A stretch of DNA of 13,674 nt from Betaproteobacteria bacterium (GTDB taxonomy: Bacteria; Pseudomonadota; Gammaproteobacteria; Burkholderiales; SG8-41). The stretch lies in NCBI GenBank assembly GCA_025353085.1, contig JANXRI010000226.1, forward strand, positions 1-13,674, given 5' to 3'. The notes beneath the pieces are model-generated. The model worked only from the letters and a program-made list of their open reading frames with translations, had not been told where the DNA came from and searched no databases. A program made the translations under genes and the position numbers. Positions 13,032-13,674 of the stretch are shown one piece after another; positions within the stretch are counted from its first letter, which is position 1, and the number at the start of each line of letters is the position of its first letter.

Positions 13032-13137
13032 CTTTATAGTTGCATGACTCGCATTAATAACACCAGCCCGAGCCGCCGCGGTGGCCTCCAGCGTTTAGCT
13101 TCGCACTGTGGCCGGTGGAATCCAGGAGTTTTAACTA

Positions 13138-13674
13138 ATGTCGTTTGAGTCCCTCGGCTTATTGCCGGAGTTGCTGCGTGCCATCGCAGATGAAGGTTAC
13201 ACAGAGCCGTCCCCTATCCAGTTAAAAGCTATTCCACCGGTCCTCGCGCATCACGACATCATGGGTTGCGCGCAAACAGGCACCGGCAAAACTGCTGGCT
13301 TTGCGCTGCCAATCCTGCAAATGCTGGCGCCGCATCAAAATACCAGCCCTTCGCCGGCGAGGCACTCGATACGCGCGTTGATTTTGACGCCGACCCGCGA
13401 ACTTGCGGCCCAGGTTGAGGAGAGTGTGCGCAACTACGGGAAATATTTGTCCCTGCGCTCCACCGTCGTTTATGGGGGCGTCGACATCAATCCGCAGATT
13501 AAGGCGCTCCGCGAAGGAATAGAAATCCTGGTCGCGACGCCGGGCCGGCTTCTCGATCACGTACAACAAAAGACAGTTAACTTGACCCGGGTTGAAATCC
13601 TCGTGCTCGATGAGGCCGACCGTATGCTCGACATGGGCTTTATGCCCGACATCAAGCGCATCATCGCGCTGCTG
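13138..13674 (+). CDS. rhlE: DEAD-box RNA helicase, RhlE type, N-terminal part (runs off right edge)
   Basis: The first 179 codons of a DEAD-box ATP-dependent RNA helicase, covering most of RecA-like domain 1. Motifs in order: Q motif with Phe3 and Gln28 (YTEPSPIQLKAIP), motif I AQTGTGKTAGF at 45-55, Ia PTRELAAQ at 85-92, GG at 113-114, Ib TPGR at 134-137, and motif II DEAD in VLDEADRMLDMGF at 156-168. The short N-terminus that starts at MSF(E)SLGL and the DRMLDMGF wording fit RhlE, which acts in ribosome assembly and RNA turnover, often at low temperature. AGGAG at 13124-13128, nine bases before the ATG, supports the start. The leader is about 134 bases and begins with a stable hairpin. RhlE versus another class (DbpA, SrmB) would be settled by the missing C-terminal half. 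Confidence 0.88.
   Translation, partial: MSFESLGLLPELLRAIADEGYTEPSPIQLKAIPPVLAHHDIMGCAQTGTGKTAGFALPILQMLAPHQNTSPSPARHSIRALILTPTRELAAQVEESVRNYGKYLSLRSTVVYGGVDINPQIKALREGIEILVATPGRLLDHVQQKTVNLTRVEILVLDEADRMLDMGFMPDIKRIIALL

Larger units (their letters stand above)
12732..13137. other. Divergent intergenic region, HNH gene / rhlE
   Basis: Roughly 400 bp without a gene I accept. The left third (12732-12860) is AT-rich and probably carries the HNH promoter; TGGTAGATT on the minus strand (near 12786-12794) resembles an extended -10. The right part holds the rhlE promoter and its long leader. Nothing else of note was seen. Confidence 0.4.

Overview
The window looks like a chromosomal segment of a GC-rich proteobacterium, most likely a betaproteobacterial (Nitrosomonadales/Thiobacillus-like) or related chemolithoautotroph. 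Two points suggest this. There is a CbbQ/CbbO pair, the ATPase and von Willebrand-factor proteins that remodel RuBisCO. There is also a truncated, divergent membrane-protein gene at the left edge that resembles AprM, the membrane anchor of APS reductase. The lifestyle call is an inference: neither RuBisCO nor aprBA lies inside the window.

Layout. (1) 1-236, minus strand: 5' end of the AprM-like gene, then about 340 bp without a gene. (2) 575-4459, plus strand: a tight block of YfcE-type metallophosphoesterase, CbbQ-type MoxR ATPase, CbbO-type VWA protein and a DUF2237 protein. The first three overlap by 8 and 26 bp. (3) 4616-4852, plus: a small conserved hypothetical gene with its own candidate promoter. 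(4) 10467 down to 4996, minus: a housekeeping run of PHP phosphoesterase/RNase AM (YciV) - YciO - M50 site-2 protease - TrpS - ScpA - ScpB. YciV-YciO adjacency is also seen in E. coli, and ScpA/ScpB overlap as usual. (5) 10607-12096, plus: a secreted DUF1223 protein and an internally duplicated four-helix membrane protein. (6) 12731-12117, minus: an HNH endonuclease-family protein. (7) 13138 to the right edge, plus: the 5' part of an RhlE-type DEAD-box RNA helicase behind a long leader.

How the genes work together. CbbQ and CbbO should form one AAA+/VWA activase complex; the phosphoesterase and DUF2237 genes share its transcript but have no known link to it. ScpA and ScpB are the kleisin and winged-helix partners of SMC. 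YciV, YciO, the protease and TrpS are co-linear but act in separate processes (RNA processing, a tRNA-modification-like fold, membrane proteolysis, Trp-tRNA charging).

Most notable signals: a 378-bp non-coding, multiply self-complementary island between yciO and the protease gene, bounded by a 21/22-nt inverted repeat; a four-cysteine motif in TrpS that nearly matches the [4Fe-4S]-binding motif of Thermotoga TrpRS; a membrane protein made of two tandem copies of one unit; and the gene company of cbbQ/cbbO. I saw no CRISPR array, tRNA, rRNA, insertion sequence or phage gene.
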